Source of the DNA: Marinospirillum celere
Lineage (GTDB): Bacteria; Pseudomonadota; Gammaproteobacteria; Pseudomonadales; Halomonadaceae
Direction of reading: 5' to 3'
Length of the DNA stretch: 64,000 nucleotides
NCBI RefSeq assembly: GCF_900112235.1
Contig: NZ_FOLH01000001.1
Coordinates: forward strand, 558,001-622,000
The notes beneath the pieces were generated by a model. The model was not told the origin of the DNA. It searched no databases and worked only from the letters and a program-made list of their open reading frames with translations. This document shows positions 44,514 to 53,700 of the stretch, piece by piece. A program made the position numbers and the translations under genes. How positions within the stretch are numbered: position 1 is the first letter of the stretch; the number at the start of each line of letters is the position of its first letter.

Positions 44514-44777
44514 ATGATTCGTGATAGTTCGTGTACTCTGGCTGCAATGCTTGGTGCTGCGGTTGGTGCAGGCCTCACCTACATAATACTGAAAGAGAAA
44601 GATGCTTTAAAAAACCCGGATGAGTTTGAAGAAGCTTGTGAAAAGGGCCTGAAAGTCATTGATGATGTTTGCGATGAACTGGAAGAGGGCATTGAGAAGC
44701 TTGCAGATGCAGTCGAACAGGCATGGAATGCAAAAGACACCCCAAACCCATCAGATGGCCAAACGAAGCCTGAATGA
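44514..44777 (+). CDS. small membrane-anchored acidic protein
   Basis: An 87-residue protein with one N-terminal hydrophobic segment (about 7-26, Gly/Ala-rich) and a strongly acidic helical tail, a layout like YtxH-type proteins. AAGGAG lies nine bases before the ATG. No enzymatic motif. It is close upstream of the zinc-ribbon gene and may be co-transcribed. Confidence 0.7.
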   Translation: MIRDSSCTLAAMLGAAVGAGLTYIILKEKDALKNPDEFEEACEKGLKVIDDVCDELEEGIEKLADAVEQAWNAKDTPNPSDGQTKPE

Positions 44778-44790
44778 AAAGGATAATTTC

Positions 44791-44997
44791 ATGCCAATAC
44801 CCCTGCAGCCCTATACCTTTCACTGTCTGTCGTGTGGTTGGAAAAAAAGGTTCGCACCCTATAGTGATGTGCTGACACCTGAAGAGTGGCCAACTAAGTG
44901 CCCTAAGTGCGGCAGCCCAATGCTAAAGCGCGTTGTAGAAGAGCCGAAAGGGCCTGCAGGGTTATTAAAGCGATTACTGTCTTCAATATCAAAATGA
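44791..44997 (+). CDS. small zinc-ribbon protein (paralogue of 38802)
   Basis: A 68-residue protein starting MPIPLQPYTFHCLSCGWKKR, with CLSCGWKK and CPKCGSP forming a four-Cys zinc ribbon and a basic tail. The pattern CxxCGWxK followed by SDVL and CPxCG belongs to a widespread family of unannotated zinc ribbons. AAAGGA precedes the ATG. It is related to the protein at 38802 although the two lie 6 kb apart in separate operons. Confidence 0.75.
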   Translation: MPIPLQPYTFHCLSCGWKKRFAPYSDVLTPEEWPTKCPKCGSPMLKRVVEEPKGPAGLLKRLLSSISK

Positions 44998-45092
44998 CGT
45001 GCCAATTCCTCTGCTCTAATAGCTGACAAGCCTTTTTCTATGTCGTATGATGCCTGCATCTATAGGAAACCCGCCGACAAGGGAACGGAAGC

Positions 45093-45545
45093 ATGTCGCA
45101 TCTAGCTTCAGCTCGAAACAACGCAGCCATTTCCTCACCTAATGAAACAGACGCGCGCGTATTGGTATGCGACTGTGAATGGGTTGTACGCCGTGTTGAT
45201 CCCACAAATGATGATGGCTTGTCGGAGTTGGTTAGTGTTAAAAGCGCTCAGTGCCTCTTAGACCACATTACAACAAAGGTCTACCAAAGGCACCCACCAA
45301 GCTATCCAAACACCCGACCAAACAGCACAAAATATCTCCTTGGCTGGGAAGTCACCCAACACTTACAAGCCAACAGTATCAGCAAAACTTGGCACGACGT
45401 CACCCTGCACGAATGCCCAACAGAACGCGCCGTCCACTACCCTGCACTCTTCTTCGAACCTAACCGGGAAGAATGCTGCAGGATGGCCTGGGATTTTTTT
45501 AACAAGAGCACTGTTAGAGGAGTAAAAAAATGCCACTTCCTATAA
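45093..45545 (+). CDS. hypothetical protein
   Basis: A 150-residue protein I do not recognise. It is Cys- and His-containing (VLVCDCEWVV near residue 25 and NREECCRMAWDFF near 125), which may hint at metal or redox use. GGAACGGAAG precedes the ATG. Its end overlaps the GTPase-like gene by 16 bp, so it is probably co-translated with it. Other frames are also open across part of it, so I keep confidence moderate. Confidence 0.5.
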   Translation: MSHLASARNNAAISSPNETDARVLVCDCEWVVRRVDPTNDDGLSELVSVKSAQCLLDHITTKVYQRHPPSYPNTRPNSTKYLLGWEVTQHLQANSISKTWHDVTLHECPTERAVHYPALFFEPNREECCRMAWDFFNKSTVRGVKKCHFL

Positions 45546-46180
45546 TACCCATCGCTTTATGGGGCGCAGGCGCTGCAGTTGTTGCAGCTGCAAGCTACTA
45601 TTTATTTTCAGATTCGGATGAAAGCGAAAATAAAAAAGAAATTAATAATAAAGTCTTGGTTACAGGTCCGAAGGAATCTGGAAAAACTACGCTGATAAAC
45701 TACATTGCGAATGGTGAGAATAAACTTAAGATACAAGCTGGCAATAACGCCATTATTAATATTGAGATAGATGAGTGGTCATTTGATAAAGAAAATGATG
45801 CTAGTGAGCTTAAAAAAAAGGTGGCTAACTCAGAAACAGTTGTTTATGTTGTTCGGTATGATGCATTTGAAGGTAATAAAAATCAGTATAGTCGCTTTAA
45901 GAGTGATTTTTATCACATTGGAAAGCAAGTGGGTCATGATGAAGGTGACGCAGATTATAAGATTTTGCTGATTGTTACTCACTGTGAGAAGCCGTTACAC
46001 AATAAAAGTAACATTAATAGCTTTGATGATGTTCATTCAGCAATAACAAAACTTCCTGATTTTGAAAAAGCTGTAGCCCAGGTTTCAGCATGTGACCTAA
46101 AAGTAGTTTGCGGCTCGATGAAGAAAGAAAAATATGTGAAAGCGTTGATCGAAAAAATAGAAAATCATTTGAAGGGGTGA
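45530..46180 (+). CDS. membrane-anchored P-loop GTPase-like protein
   Basis: A 216-residue protein with a single N-terminal membrane anchor (about 5-26), an acidic linker, then a small GTPase-like domain. Walker A is GPKESGKT (46-53, Lys52). A switch-like DEWSFD follows at about 81, and THCEK near 150 sits where NKxD would be, so base specificity is unclear. The layout recalls the membrane-anchored SRP-receptor beta / Arf-like group. It is followed after 7 bases by an unknown gene and then by a paralogue lacking the P-loop Lys. Low GC. Confidence 0.75.
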   Translation: MPLPIIPIALWGAGAAVVAAASYYLFSDSDESENKKEINNKVLVTGPKESGKTTLINYIANGENKLKIQAGNNAIINIEIDEWSFDKENDASELKKKVANSETVVYVVRYDAFEGNKNQYSRFKSDFYHIGKQVGHDEGDADYKILLIVTHCEKPLHNKSNINSFDDVHSAITKLPDFEKAVAQVSACDLKVVCGSMKKEKYVKALIEKIENHLKG

Positions 46181-46187
46181 GGCGATA

Positions 46188-46970
46188 ATGAATGAACTAG
46201 AAGCAAATCCTTATAAGCGCCGCGTTCTTTTGGTTTTACGCGAACATGAGCTTGAAGAGCTAAGGTCGAGCCAGGAAGCTAAAGATTTACTTGCGCCAGA
46301 TGAGATTTCTTATTATAAATATGATGAAGATCAGGTTTACAAAAACCCGCCTAAAAATCCAATCCTACTTGATTTGATTGAAAAAGATTTGCTGAGACCG
46401 GGTAAGATTCTAGTACAAAACCCATTTGAAATGGATTCATATGGATTTCGTGAAGAAGCTCTGCCGCAGTTTGCTGTGAGAAAAAACTACTTATTTTTAG
46501 AGCTTTGCCAACTGCTTGGTGCTAAGAAAGTAGAAGTGAGTCAAGTTGATATCGCTACTAATGACTCTAAGGCACTAGCTAGTGTGTCCGCTCATGCTGT
46601 AACACCAAAAGGAAAAATCGGTGGTGGCATTAAAGGTAAGTTCACTACACAAGAAAAACTTAAAAACCTTTTAGAGATGGGGGCTACTTTTGAAGGTGGC
46701 GAAGCACAAATAGATGCAGCTAGAAAGCTGATTTATAAATATAAGCTGAGCCAAGATGAGAACTTCATGAACTTGCTGAGCCTGCGCTCCAATTCGAATA
46801 ATTTAGTGAGAGAAAGGTCTTTGAAAATAAATATATCCTCAGAATCAAGAAGAAATATTGAGCTGGCAGCTAATATTGATATGACTTCGTTATTTGGAGC
46901 CAAGGCTGAGGCTAGCATGGAGACTGAAGGATATTTTGATGTTGAGCTGTTAGCTCATGTTGTCTTTTGA
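46188..46970 (+). CDS. unknown protein between two GTPase-like genes
   Basis: A 260-residue protein with GAGGCG before its ATG. The first ~100 residues are alpha/beta-like (RRVLLVLREHELEELR at the start; RPGKILVQNPFEMDSYG near 75-90). A Gly/Lys-rich segment (GKIGGGIKGKF, about 145) precedes a helical part, and the end is Ser/Asn-rich, then hydrophobic. No family recognised. Its placement between two related GTPase-like genes suggests it is their effector or partner. That is inference. Confidence 0.72.
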   Translation: MNELEANPYKRRVLLVLREHELEELRSSQEAKDLLAPDEISYYKYDEDQVYKNPPKNPILLDLIEKDLLRPGKILVQNPFEMDSYGFREEALPQFAVRKNYLFLELCQLLGAKKVEVSQVDIATNDSKALASVSAHAVTPKGKIGGGIKGKFTTQEKLKNLLEMGATFEGGEAQIDAARKLIYKYKLSQDENFMNLLSLRSNSNNLVRERSLKINISSESRRNIELAANIDMTSLFGAKAEASMETEGYFDVELLAHVVF

Positions 46971-47013
46971 ATTGTGCAGCACATAAATTAAATTCTATAT
47001 AAAATTGAGATTC

Positions 47014-47697
47014 ATGAATAAAAATGAAAAAAATAATGCTAGCAAGAAACAAGGAAGCACATATTTAGTTTCTCGTATTCCTCTATCTCCTCTGTCCTCT
47101 CTATCAGTGGGTTTGGGTATTTTGAATTTAGCTTCTCGTGATCAGGGATCTTCTAGTAATTACAAAAAAAATATTCTTTTTACTGGACCTAGAGGATCAG
47201 GGGAAACCAAGTTGATCGAACACCTATCAAATGGTGAGGAAAATTATTTTTATTTAAAAACTTCGAGAGGAGTTCAAGTAATAGTAACTTGTGATAACTG
47301 GTCGTTTGATGATGAGTCAGACGTGGGAGTGCTAAAAGATAAAATAGATCACTCTGACTTGGTTGTATACGTTGTCAATGCTGATGCTTTTAATGGTAAT
47401 GATGAGCGCTACAAAAGATTAAAAAACGATTTTTATCATATGGGTAAGCAAGCAGTGTTAAAGTCTTTCAAAGTGATTTTTGTTGTTGCTCTACTAAAAG
47501 ATAAGAAAGAGAATTCAGCCGGCTCTAACGAATCGCTAGGCTTTTTAAGTGAAATAAAAAATATCCCTTATTACTATAAGGTTGTTTCACATATACCACC
47601 ATCTGATATGAACCTTCTGACGGGTGTTTTGTGTGATGAGGGTGATAATTATGAATTGATTGAAGGTATCATGGATCTTTTGCGGAGAAACTTTTAA
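47014..47697 (+). CDS. GTPase-like paralogue with degenerate P-loop
   Basis: A 227-residue protein clearly related to the one at 45530: WSFDDESD, VVYVVNADAFNGN and FYHMGKQ match WSFDKEND, VVYVVRYDAFEGN and FYHIGKQ at the same spacing. Its P-loop reads GPRGSGETKL, with Glu64 where the catalytic Lys should be, so nucleotide hydrolysis is unlikely. The N-terminal ~45 residues carry a weak hydrophobic segment (IPLSPLSSLSVGLGILNLAS). The ATG at 47014 is chosen over a TTG at 47005. A pseudo-GTPase partner is the simplest reading. Confidence 0.72.
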   Translation: MNKNEKNNASKKQGSTYLVSRIPLSPLSSLSVGLGILNLASRDQGSSSNYKKNILFTGPRGSGETKLIEHLSNGEENYFYLKTSRGVQVIVTCDNWSFDDESDVGVLKDKIDHSDLVVYVVNADAFNGNDERYKRLKNDFYHMGKQAVLKSFKVIFVVALLKDKKENSAGSNESLGFLSEIKNIPYYYKVVSHIPPSDMNLLTGVLCDEGDNYELIEGIMDLLRRNF

Positions 47698-47765
47698 TTT
47701 CCAAAGCCAATAAAATATGTCTTGTAATTGACCGCTAAATATCATTAATCAACGAGCTGGTAAAA

Positions 47766-48440
47766 ATGAATTACACAATTAACGGCTACTATGTCAAGCA
47801 AAAACGCGGCCTGAGTCATTGGCCACGACTACTTGAGGAGTGGGTTTTACAAGTTGAGCGGTATTGTCGGGTGTATGAGGGACAGGATGCCCCCTATCTT
47901 TATACAGAACAGGCTAATGTAGGGCTCATCGCTTCTGCTGCTTGGCGCTCTGGCGGTATTGCTTTAGAAGAGTTCCAGTCTGTGAAGGGCGTTAAGCATC
48001 GCCCCAAATGGAATGGCCGAATTGATCTTTGGTTGTGTCAGGACGAAAAAACAGAAGAAATTGTTGAGGCCAAAATGCTCAAGATTTCGATGGATGCGCA
48101 TACTGATTTGATCTCTAGTGTCTCCAAGTGTATGGCTGCTGCTGTCAAGGATGCCAAGAGTGCGAAAGCTAGCTACGAGTTGACTGGCTTGGGTGCAGTG
48201 TTTGTCGTGCCTAACCTGACAATTAAGCGTGCCCTGAGCCGTATGGAATCAGAAGAAACACCATCTGACTGGATTGAAGCTTGGGTTGATGAAGTTCTTG
48301 CGGGCAATGATTACCACGCGGCAGCTTGGTGCTTTCCCAAAGAAATGCGTAATCAACTACTGAGCGACAATCCGGATATCTGCGGTGACAACTACGCTTA
48401 TCCAGGTGTGATTCTGCTTCTAAAAAACTGTGATAGGTAG
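47766..48440 (+). CDS. PD-(D/E)XK nuclease-like protein
   Basis: A 224-residue protein. GRIDLWLC (Asp87) followed by EEIVEAKML (Glu101-x-Lys103) has the spacing of a PD-(D/E)XK active site, and an upstream Glu in TEQANVG could be the fourth residue. No membrane segment. It may be a restriction-like endonuclease or a homologue lacking cleavage. It lies 68 bases after the pseudo-GTPase gene on the same strand; GAGCTGG is a modest ribosome site. Nuclease function is inferred from this motif alone. Confidence 0.65.
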   Translation: MNYTINGYYVKQKRGLSHWPRLLEEWVLQVERYCRVYEGQDAPYLYTEQANVGLIASAAWRSGGIALEEFQSVKGVKHRPKWNGRIDLWLCQDEKTEEIVEAKMLKISMDAHTDLISSVSKCMAAAVKDAKSAKASYELTGLGAVFVVPNLTIKRALSRMESEETPSDWIEAWVDEVLAGNDYHAAAWCFPKEMRNQLLSDNPDICGDNYAYPGVILLLKNCDR

Positions 48441-48547
48441 ATTGGCTGTTAGCATCTTTCAGGTCAGTGACCTTGATGCTTAAGCGTTTCTTAATTTTGT
48501 AAAGCTCAGCTACAATTGATTGATGTCAACCAGAATGAAGCAAGCTC

Positions 48548-48733
48548 ATGTCTAAGGCATCTTCATCGCTGAGGCTTGAGACAAAACTCGTCAAGCAGGT
48601 GACGTTGGCCGATGACCTCTTCACTGAGCTGAAGCAGCTTGCCCCAGATGGCAGAATACAAGTTGGCCACTTTGAAAACGGTAAGTTTCACCCCTCTACC
48701 CCAAACCACTTGCCCGTTCTACGCGGCCTTTAA
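48548..48733 (+). CDS. possible small protein or gene fragment
   Basis: A 61-codon frame with coding-like composition at its start (SSLRLETKLVKQVTLADDLF), but it runs 38 bases into the end of recD on the other strand and has no clear ribosome site. It may be the surviving 5' part of a gene lost at the island edge. Confidence 0.35.
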   Translation: MSKASSSLRLETKLVKQVTLADDLFTELKQLAPDGRIQVGHFENGKFHPSTPNHLPVLRGL

Positions 48734-50759
48734 GGGTCGTTTCCAGAGTTCCTTCATCGCTGTAGACCAGGGTGAAGGCTTGGCTGGAGCGGGTGATGCC
48801 GGTGTAGAGTAGTTCCTTGGTGAGTACCGGGTTGTGGCGGTCAGGGAGTACCAGGGCGGTGTGGGTGAATTCCGAGCCCTGGGACTTGTGGACTGTCATG
48901 GCGAATACGGTTTCTACGCCTTGTAAGCGGCTGGGTAGTACCCAGCGTACGCCGCCCTGGCCATCGGGGAAGGCGACTCTTAGCACTTTGCGTCCTGTTT
49001 CATCCTGGGTCGGCCATTCCAGGCAGATGCCAATATCCCCATTCATTAGTTTCAGGCTGTAGTCATTGCGGGTGACCAGTACCGGCCGCCCTGAGTACCA
49101 GGGTGAGTTGCCGTTTCCAAGCAGGGGTTTGAGTTTTTCAACTTCTTTCAGAGCACTAAGTGTCAGTTGGTTGAGTGCATCTACTCCCCAGGGGCCACGG
49201 CGCACGGCAGTAAGAAGCTGGAATTTTTTATGCTCAGAAAAAATACTCAATGCCCAGGCATCCAGTTCTTCACGACTTGCTGTGCCGGTGGGGCGCTTGT
49301 TAATTAGGGTTTCCAGAAAGCCTTTATAGCCATCGCGAACCAGGCTTTTTAAGGCAGCCCAGGGGTCCGCTTGCTTTGAATCACTTTGCTGTTGGCGGCT
49401 GGTATCTAGTTTGATCAGTTGCAGGTTGTTATGTTTGGTTGCCGCCTCCTTGGCTTTGCGCTCGTAACTATTAAAAATCCCTTTCAATTCTCCAACACTG
49501 GCCTTGCCCGAGTTAACGCTTACAGCCAGGGCACCAATGCCTGGATAGTCATTAAAGCGATAACTGTGTTGAAGCAGGGTGGTGGCCTGAGCCAGGGCGC
49601 TGCCTGTTTCACTCAAGAGGGTTGGGGGCAGTTGCTCGCCAGTAGCCTCTTCTAGCCAGCCTGCAGTGGCAGGGGTGTAATTGCCCTGGTCTGCTTCCAG
49701 GCAGAGGTTGCCCAGTACCGAGCCCGCTTCCACTGAGGCCAGCTGATCCTTGTCGCCCAGCAGAATCAGGCGGGTTGTGGGCGCTAGTGCATCCAACAGT
49801 TTGGCCAGCATTTCCACATCGACCATGGAGGCTTCATCAACGACCACCAGATCGGCGGCCAGAGGATTACCGGCATGATGCCGAAAATGGCGAGTTCTCG
49901 CCTGACTGCCCAGAAGCCGGTGCAGGGTGGAAACCTCGGTGGGTATTTGTTCCTGGATTCTGGCCAGATCAGCACCGAGATCCAGTCTTTGCACGCTACC
50001 AGCCAGGGACTCACTCAAACGCGCTGCCGCCTTGCCGGTGGGTGCAGCCAAACGAAGGCTCAGCGGTGGTTTTCCGGCCTGAAGTTGTAGCCCTTGCAGC
50101 AGGGCCAGCAGGCGTACTACGGTGGTGGTTTTGCCTGTACCTGGCCCCCCGGTGATGATGGCAAAGCCCGAACGCGCTGCCAGTGCACAGGCAATCTTCT
50201 GCCAGTCGGGCGTTTGTTTTTTGTCACTAAACAACTGATCCAGCAGGGAGCGCAGTTTTTCAGTCGACCAGGGGGTTTGAAGCGCCAGGCGCTGGGTGAT
50301 GCCTTGCTCGATCTGCCGCTCATACATCCAGTAGCGGCGCAGGTAAAGCAGTGGGCGCTCTTTACTCCCTGCCAGAACCAGGGGGCTGGAAGCAGCTTGA
50401 GGCTGATCAGTCGCCCGTTCATCGGCCACTGCATCACTGTCTAGTAAGGCTTGAACCCAGCTTTCCAGCGTCCAGCCTTTGAGCTGTTCTTTAAGTTGCC
50501 CCCCTATACTCGATGTCTGGGATGCTTCCTCCGGCTCATCAGCGGGGCTGAGCAGCTTCTCAGGTTTGGCCAGCACCTGCTGCAAATCCAGGCAGACATG
50601 GCCATGGCCGTTGGCCTCGCTTAGCAGGGCAGTGGCCAGAAGCAAAGCTTCACTGGCTTGGGGTTCCTGTTCATGAATAAAGCGGGTCAGGGCCAAATCC
50701 AGGGGTCTTAGTGCACCTTTTTCTACCCAGTCTTCCAGTCTAGTGACTAATGCGTTCAT
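48696..50759 (-). CDS. recD: exodeoxyribonuclease V subunit RecD
   Basis: The 5'-3' helicase motor of RecBCD. 687 residues (E. coli 608), with an N-terminal domain, Walker A GGPGTGKTTTVVRLL (about 210), the Walker B stretch VVDEASMVDVEM, and the C-terminal helicase motif TVHKSQGSEF with LYTGITRS. The ATG overlaps the recB stop by 4 bp. It closes the recC-recB-recD operon and abuts the accessory island. Confidence 0.95.
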   Translation of the reverse strand: MNALVTRLEDWVEKGALRPLDLALTRFIHEQEPQASEALLLATALLSEANGHGHVCLDLQQVLAKPEKLLSPADEPEEASQTSSIGGQLKEQLKGWTLESWVQALLDSDAVADERATDQPQAASSPLVLAGSKERPLLYLRRYWMYERQIEQGITQRLALQTPWSTEKLRSLLDQLFSDKKQTPDWQKIACALAARSGFAIITGGPGTGKTTTVVRLLALLQGLQLQAGKPPLSLRLAAPTGKAAARLSESLAGSVQRLDLGADLARIQEQIPTEVSTLHRLLGSQARTRHFRHHAGNPLAADLVVVDEASMVDVEMLAKLLDALAPTTRLILLGDKDQLASVEAGSVLGNLCLEADQGNYTPATAGWLEEATGEQLPPTLLSETGSALAQATTLLQHSYRFNDYPGIGALAVSVNSGKASVGELKGIFNSYERKAKEAATKHNNLQLIKLDTSRQQQSDSKQADPWAALKSLVRDGYKGFLETLINKRPTGTASREELDAWALSIFSEHKKFQLLTAVRRGPWGVDALNQLTLSALKEVEKLKPLLGNGNSPWYSGRPVLVTRNDYSLKLMNGDIGICLEWPTQDETGRKVLRVAFPDGQGGVRWVLPSRLQGVETVFAMTVHKSQGSEFTHTALVLPDRHNPVLTKELLYTGITRSSQAFTLVYSDEGTLETTLKGRVERASGLG

Positions 50760-53700
50760 AGCGTCGCTCCTTGTTCTTTTTCTTTCGGGGCAAAGAGGGC
50801 ATCTAACTCTTCGATGAGTGCCTTGGGCGGCTTGTCACAAAACAGCCCCTGGGTTTGTGGGTTTTGGGTGCCGCGCAAAAACACATAAATGGCACCGCCG
50901 ACATGCTGGTCATAGTCATAGTTGGGCAGGCGGGCCTTCAACAGCCGATGCAGTGCGACCAGGTAGAGCACATACTGGAGATCATAACGATGCGATAGCA
51001 GCTGCTTAAGCATGGCCTCCTGGGTGTAATCCTCGGTCTGGCGACCCAGGCGGTTGGATTTCCAGTCAATCACGTAGTAGCGACCCTCGTGCTCAGCCAC
51101 CAGGTCGATAAAGCCTTTTAAGAGGCCGTTCAGCAGGTTGTTTTTGGCGACGGGCCGCTCCACCTGGTTAAGGGTTTGTGCCCGTACTTTCTTATCCATG
51201 CTGGGCGCATTGACCCAGTGGCTTTCAATCATAAACTCCAGCTCCACCGCCAATTGAGCAGGTTTGAGCTCACGCAGAGCAAAGCCCTGGCCTTGCCCCA
51301 GACTATCCAGCTTCCAGGGGGTGCTCAGGAAGCTGATCAGCCATTCCCAGAGGGGAGTAACCTGCTCTTCCTGGATACGCCGCCGGCTGCAAAAACGGGT
51401 GAAACCCTGGAAACTCTCCTCATTTTCCTTCACGACAGCAGCAAAGCCCTTGATTTTTGGCCCCTCGGCAGGGATGTATTCCTGAACGGCAGCCCATTCC
51501 ATCAGCGTGTGCAGCACCGTACCCCAGGTCGCCCCGGCAGGAAAACGATGCAGCACATTCTCTGCGGTAATCGGCCCTTGGTGAGCATCTCTGGGCTCCT
51601 GGTTTTCTAAATCCCTGCCTTCAGAGGCACGACGACTTTCTTCCTCTGTCTGCTCATCCTTGGCGGTTTCCGGCTCAGAAGTGACTTCTGGAATCGAGCC
51701 TTCAGCAGGCGACTCTGCATCAGTTGTTTCAACAGGCGCGCCACCGGCCTGACTTTGAAAGTGAATGGCTGAGTAGCTGGCAATCCACCAGTTGCTGAGG
51801 TTGCCAACTTGAGGTGCTCTGATCTCTTTTAATTTCTTGCTGGTTTCAGGCTCAAAGTCCTTATCACTGGCAGCAACTTCCTGAATCGAAAGCTTCGCTG
51901 CTTTAACAGCTTCTGCAAGGGGCTGCTCTTCAGAGACGCCAAGCAAATAACCCATACCACTGTGTTGATGATCCTGGATCTCGCCTAGCCCCACCCATTG
52001 GCAGTAACTGGCGCGCGTCAGGGCAACATAAAGCTTGCGTAGATCTTCCGCTAAACGCTCTGCATCAGCCTGGGCAAGAATTTCGGGGCTGCTTTGCAAA
52101 TGTTGCTGCAACTGCCCTTCTTCATCATGCGTTTCCAGCGGAATGTCAGTAGATTTAGTGAGACGGCAGCTGGTTGCAAAGGGAAGAAAAACCAGCGGAT
52201 ACTCAAGGCCTTTAGACTTGTGAATAGTGACGACCTGAACCAGCTGACGGTCACTTTCCAGGCGCACTTGCTGGGCCTCGCTGTTTTCATCCGGATTTTG
52301 ATTTTGCTCCCGAAGGTGACGGATCAATGCCTGTTCACCATCCAGTTCAATGGATGCTTTTTGCAGCAACTCGGCAAGGTGTAGAAGGTCTGTGATTTGA
52401 CGCTCACCGCCTGGTTCCTTTAATAGCCGCTCAGCCAGGGTGAAATCCTTAATCAGTTTATGGATTAGAGCCAGGCTGCCCTGCTTTTTCCAGTCGTAGT
52501 GGTAGCCCACAAATTGTTGAACCCGCTCTTCCCAGCTCAGCTCATCCTCATTGAGTTGATTCAACTCTTGCAGACTAAGATCCAGTTGAGGCAAAGCCAG
52601 GGCAGCGCGCAGGCGTGCATCGTTATAGGGCTCAGCAATCGCCTGCAGCAGAGTGAGCAGGGCGCTGGCAGCATCCGATTGGTAAACGCTGCTTCTTTCC
52701 GACAGATAAACACTGGGCACGCCTTTTTCGGTCAAGGCCTGGCGGATGGCATCGGCCTCATTTCTATCTCTAACCAGCACGGCAATATCAGCCGCTTGCA
52801 GCAAGCGACGCTTTTGGCCGTTGTCATCCTGTTCAACAAGCCAGGCTTTTTTGTTTTGGGCAGCGATCAGTAAGCGGGTGATTTGAGCGGCTGTTATTAC
52901 ACTGATTTGCTGGGTATAACGCTTCTTTGTAAGATCTTCACCTTCGTCTTTAGTAATCAGCCAAGTGTTCAGGGGGGCTTGCTCTTCGCTATCTACTTCG
53001 AGCCAAAGTTTGGATTTTTTACCGGGTTTGACTTCAAAAAAAGGAATTGGGTTTGATTCCGGCTCCTTGAAGTAAAAGGCACCCCGCGCACGTTGTTCAC
53101 CCAGAGCAAAAAGATGATTGACCTCAGCGATGAGTTGGGGCGCTGAACGAAAGTTGTAACCCAGCGTATATTGACGCTCACCTGTCGCTTTTTTAGCCGC
53201 CAGATAGGTGAAAATATCTGCGCCTCGGAAGGAGTAGATGGCTTGCTTGGGGTCACCAATCATAAAAAAGGCAGTTTCTGGCTTTGGCTCTTTAATCGAG
53301 TAGATGGCATCAAAAATACGGTATTGAACAGGGTCGGTGTCCTGGAACTCATCGACCAGAGCGACCGGGAATTGCTTGCGAATGGATTCAGCCAGTTGCT
53401 CACCACGATCACCTTGCAAGGCCTGATCCAGCCGATGCAAAAGATCTTGATTGCTGATTTGGCTTTGTTGTCTCTTGGTTTTCTGGACTTCGGCACCCAT
53501 CCAGTGAGCGGCATGCCTTAATAGGTCAGCATAGGGAGAAGGCAAGTCAGCTAGTTGCTCGGGCAAGGCGGCGAGTGCTTTGCAACCAATATTGTCCCAA
53601 GGGATAGCACTCCTATCCGTCCAAGCATCATCAAGAGTTAAGGCCATTCGCTGAAAGGTTTTGGCACTGTAATCAATGCCTGGGTGCTCTGACTCACTGG

